A DNA stretch of 5,526 nucleotides from Polyangia bacterium (lineage in GTDB: Bacteria; Myxococcota_A; Polyangia; Polyangiales; Polyangiaceae): positions 1 to 5,526 of the forward strand of contig JAUILJ010000594.1 of assembly GCA_030433055.1 (NCBI GenBank). The letters run 5' to 3'. A program made the translations under genes and the position numbers. A model generated the notes under the pieces. The model searched no databases, was not told the DNA's origin, and saw nothing but the letters and a program-made list of their open reading frames with translations. Positions 4,848-5,526 of this stretch are shown here, one piece after another. Numbering within the stretch: the first letter of the stretch is position 1; each line of letters begins with the position of its first letter.

Positions 4848-5526
4848 GTGGGCGCGAAACTTCCCGCCGTGGCTGAGCAGGCGACCGAGAGCGACACCGC
4901 CGCTGCGCTCCGTGCGCTGCGCCCGGCTGCGCCGACGCGCATCGAGAAGCGCGTCGCGATCGCTGCCATCTTGGGTGCTCGCGATCGCGGGGATACTCGG
5001 ATCCAGGTTGGCCGGCTGGAGATCCAGGAGAAGCTCGGCGAGGGCGCGATGGGTATCGTGTACCGCGCCTTCGACCCGGCCCTGGAGCGCACCGTGGCCG
5101 TCAAGGTGTTGCGGCACCAAGCAGAAGAGCAGCAGCGCCGCCGCCTGCGCTCCGAAGCTCGGGCCCTGGCGAGGCTCTCTCATCCGTGTGTCGTCGCGGT
5201 GTATGGCCTCGACAGCAGCGAAGGCGACACGTTCGTCTGCATGGAGTACGTGCCAGGTGTTACCCTAAGGAAATGGATGGATACGCATCCGCAGGCCCGC
5301 TGGCGTGAGCTGTTGGCGCTGTTCCTGCAGGCGGCCGAGGGACTGGCGGCGGCCCACGCCGCAGGGGTGATCCATCAAGACTTCAAGCCGGAGAACGTGC
5401 TCGTCGGCCAAGATGGGCGCGTACGGGTGGCTGACTTTGGTCTGGCCTGGGTCGAGGTCGTGGAAGCGAAGGCCGGGGCGCCTTCGAGCCGTGTCGTTGG
5501 CGGGACGCCGCATTTCATGGCGCCCG
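4848..5526 (+). CDS. Ser/Thr protein kinase (Hanks type), N-terminal part only
   Basis: The gene runs off the window; 226 residues are visible from GTG 4848. Residues 1-50 are an Ala-rich leader, and the kinase domain starts at about 54. The glycine loop is GEGAMGIVY (64-72), the ATP-binding lysine is K86 in VAVKVL, the helix-C glutamate is probably E103, and the hinge is MEYVPGVTL (132-140). The catalytic loop is HQDFKPENVLV (176-186) with catalytic D178 and N183, but with Gln where most kinases have Arg. DFG is intact at 196-198, and the P+1 segment GGTPHFMAP ends exactly at the window edge before the expected Glu of APE. The start has GAGG only 4 nt upstream; GTG 4836, in-frame TTGs from 4827 and GTG 4869 are alternatives. 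It lies 29 nt after the sigma gene in the same direction, so the two are probably cotranscribed, with the sigma factor a likely substrate. C-terminal domains, often TPR repeats in myxobacterial relatives, are not visible. Confidence 0.9.
   Translation, partial: MGAKLPAVAEQATESDTAAALRALRPAAPTRIEKRVAIAAILGARDRGDTRIQVGRLEIQEKLGEGAMGIVYRAFDPALERTVAVKVLRHQAEEQQRRRLRSEARALARLSHPCVVAVYGLDSSEGDTFVCMEYVPGVTLRKWMDTHPQARWRELLALFLQAAEGLAAAHAAGVIHQDFKPENVLVGQDGRVRVADFGLAWVEVVEAKAGAPSSRVVGGTPHFMAP

Noticed and set aside
4912..5268. Plus-strand Arg/Ser-rich frame overlapping the start of the kinase.
   Set aside because: The other frame encodes an intact glycine loop, VAVK lysine and hinge, so this one is a shadow.

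Overview
The window looks like chromosome of a myxobacterium, most likely from the Polyangiales (Sorangium/Polyangium side). The evidence is the very GC-rich sequence, a C-terminal MYXO-CTERM surface-sorting signal, a lipoprotein with a long Gly/Ser/Ala stalk, and an ECF sigma factor followed by a Hanks-type Ser/Thr kinase. All genes I can support read on the + strand. I see no tRNA, rRNA, insertion sequence, CRISPR or phage gene.

Layout. (1) 2-505 is the 3' end of a secreted protein with a Gly/Ala-rich linker and a MYXO-CTERM tail. (2) 525-1469 is an AraC-family regulator with an AraC_N sensory domain. (3) 1584-2570 is an NADPH-dependent aldo/keto reductase of the AKR13 type with a strong Shine-Dalgarno. 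It is closed by an excellent intrinsic terminator at 2629-2670. (4) 2809-4011 is a lipoprotein: lipobox, roughly 90-residue low-complexity stalk, Big_5 (SbsA-like Ig) domain and a C-terminal beta-rich domain. A long hairpin without a U-tract follows at 4029-4093. (5) 4115-4156 is a possible 13-codon leader ORF whose stop overlaps the sigma start as ATGA. (6) 4153-4818 is an ECF-type sigma factor. (7) 4848 to the window end is a Ser/Thr protein kinase, cut off at the APE motif.

How the genes may work together. The AraC regulator and the reductase form a plausible local unit, in which a regulator controls an enzyme that reduces carbonyl compounds. The sigma factor and kinase are 29 nt apart and probably form a signalling operon, with the kinase controlling the sigma factor by phosphorylation in place of a classical anti-sigma factor. 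Two details make this pair worth a closer look: the kinase has HQD instead of HRD in its catalytic loop, and the sigma factor has HSDDLVQR where most ECFs have DAEDLVQE. The two surface proteins are not obviously linked to either unit.

I do not see a complete unknown system. The most promising material is the leader ORF, sigma and kinase cassette at 4029-5526.
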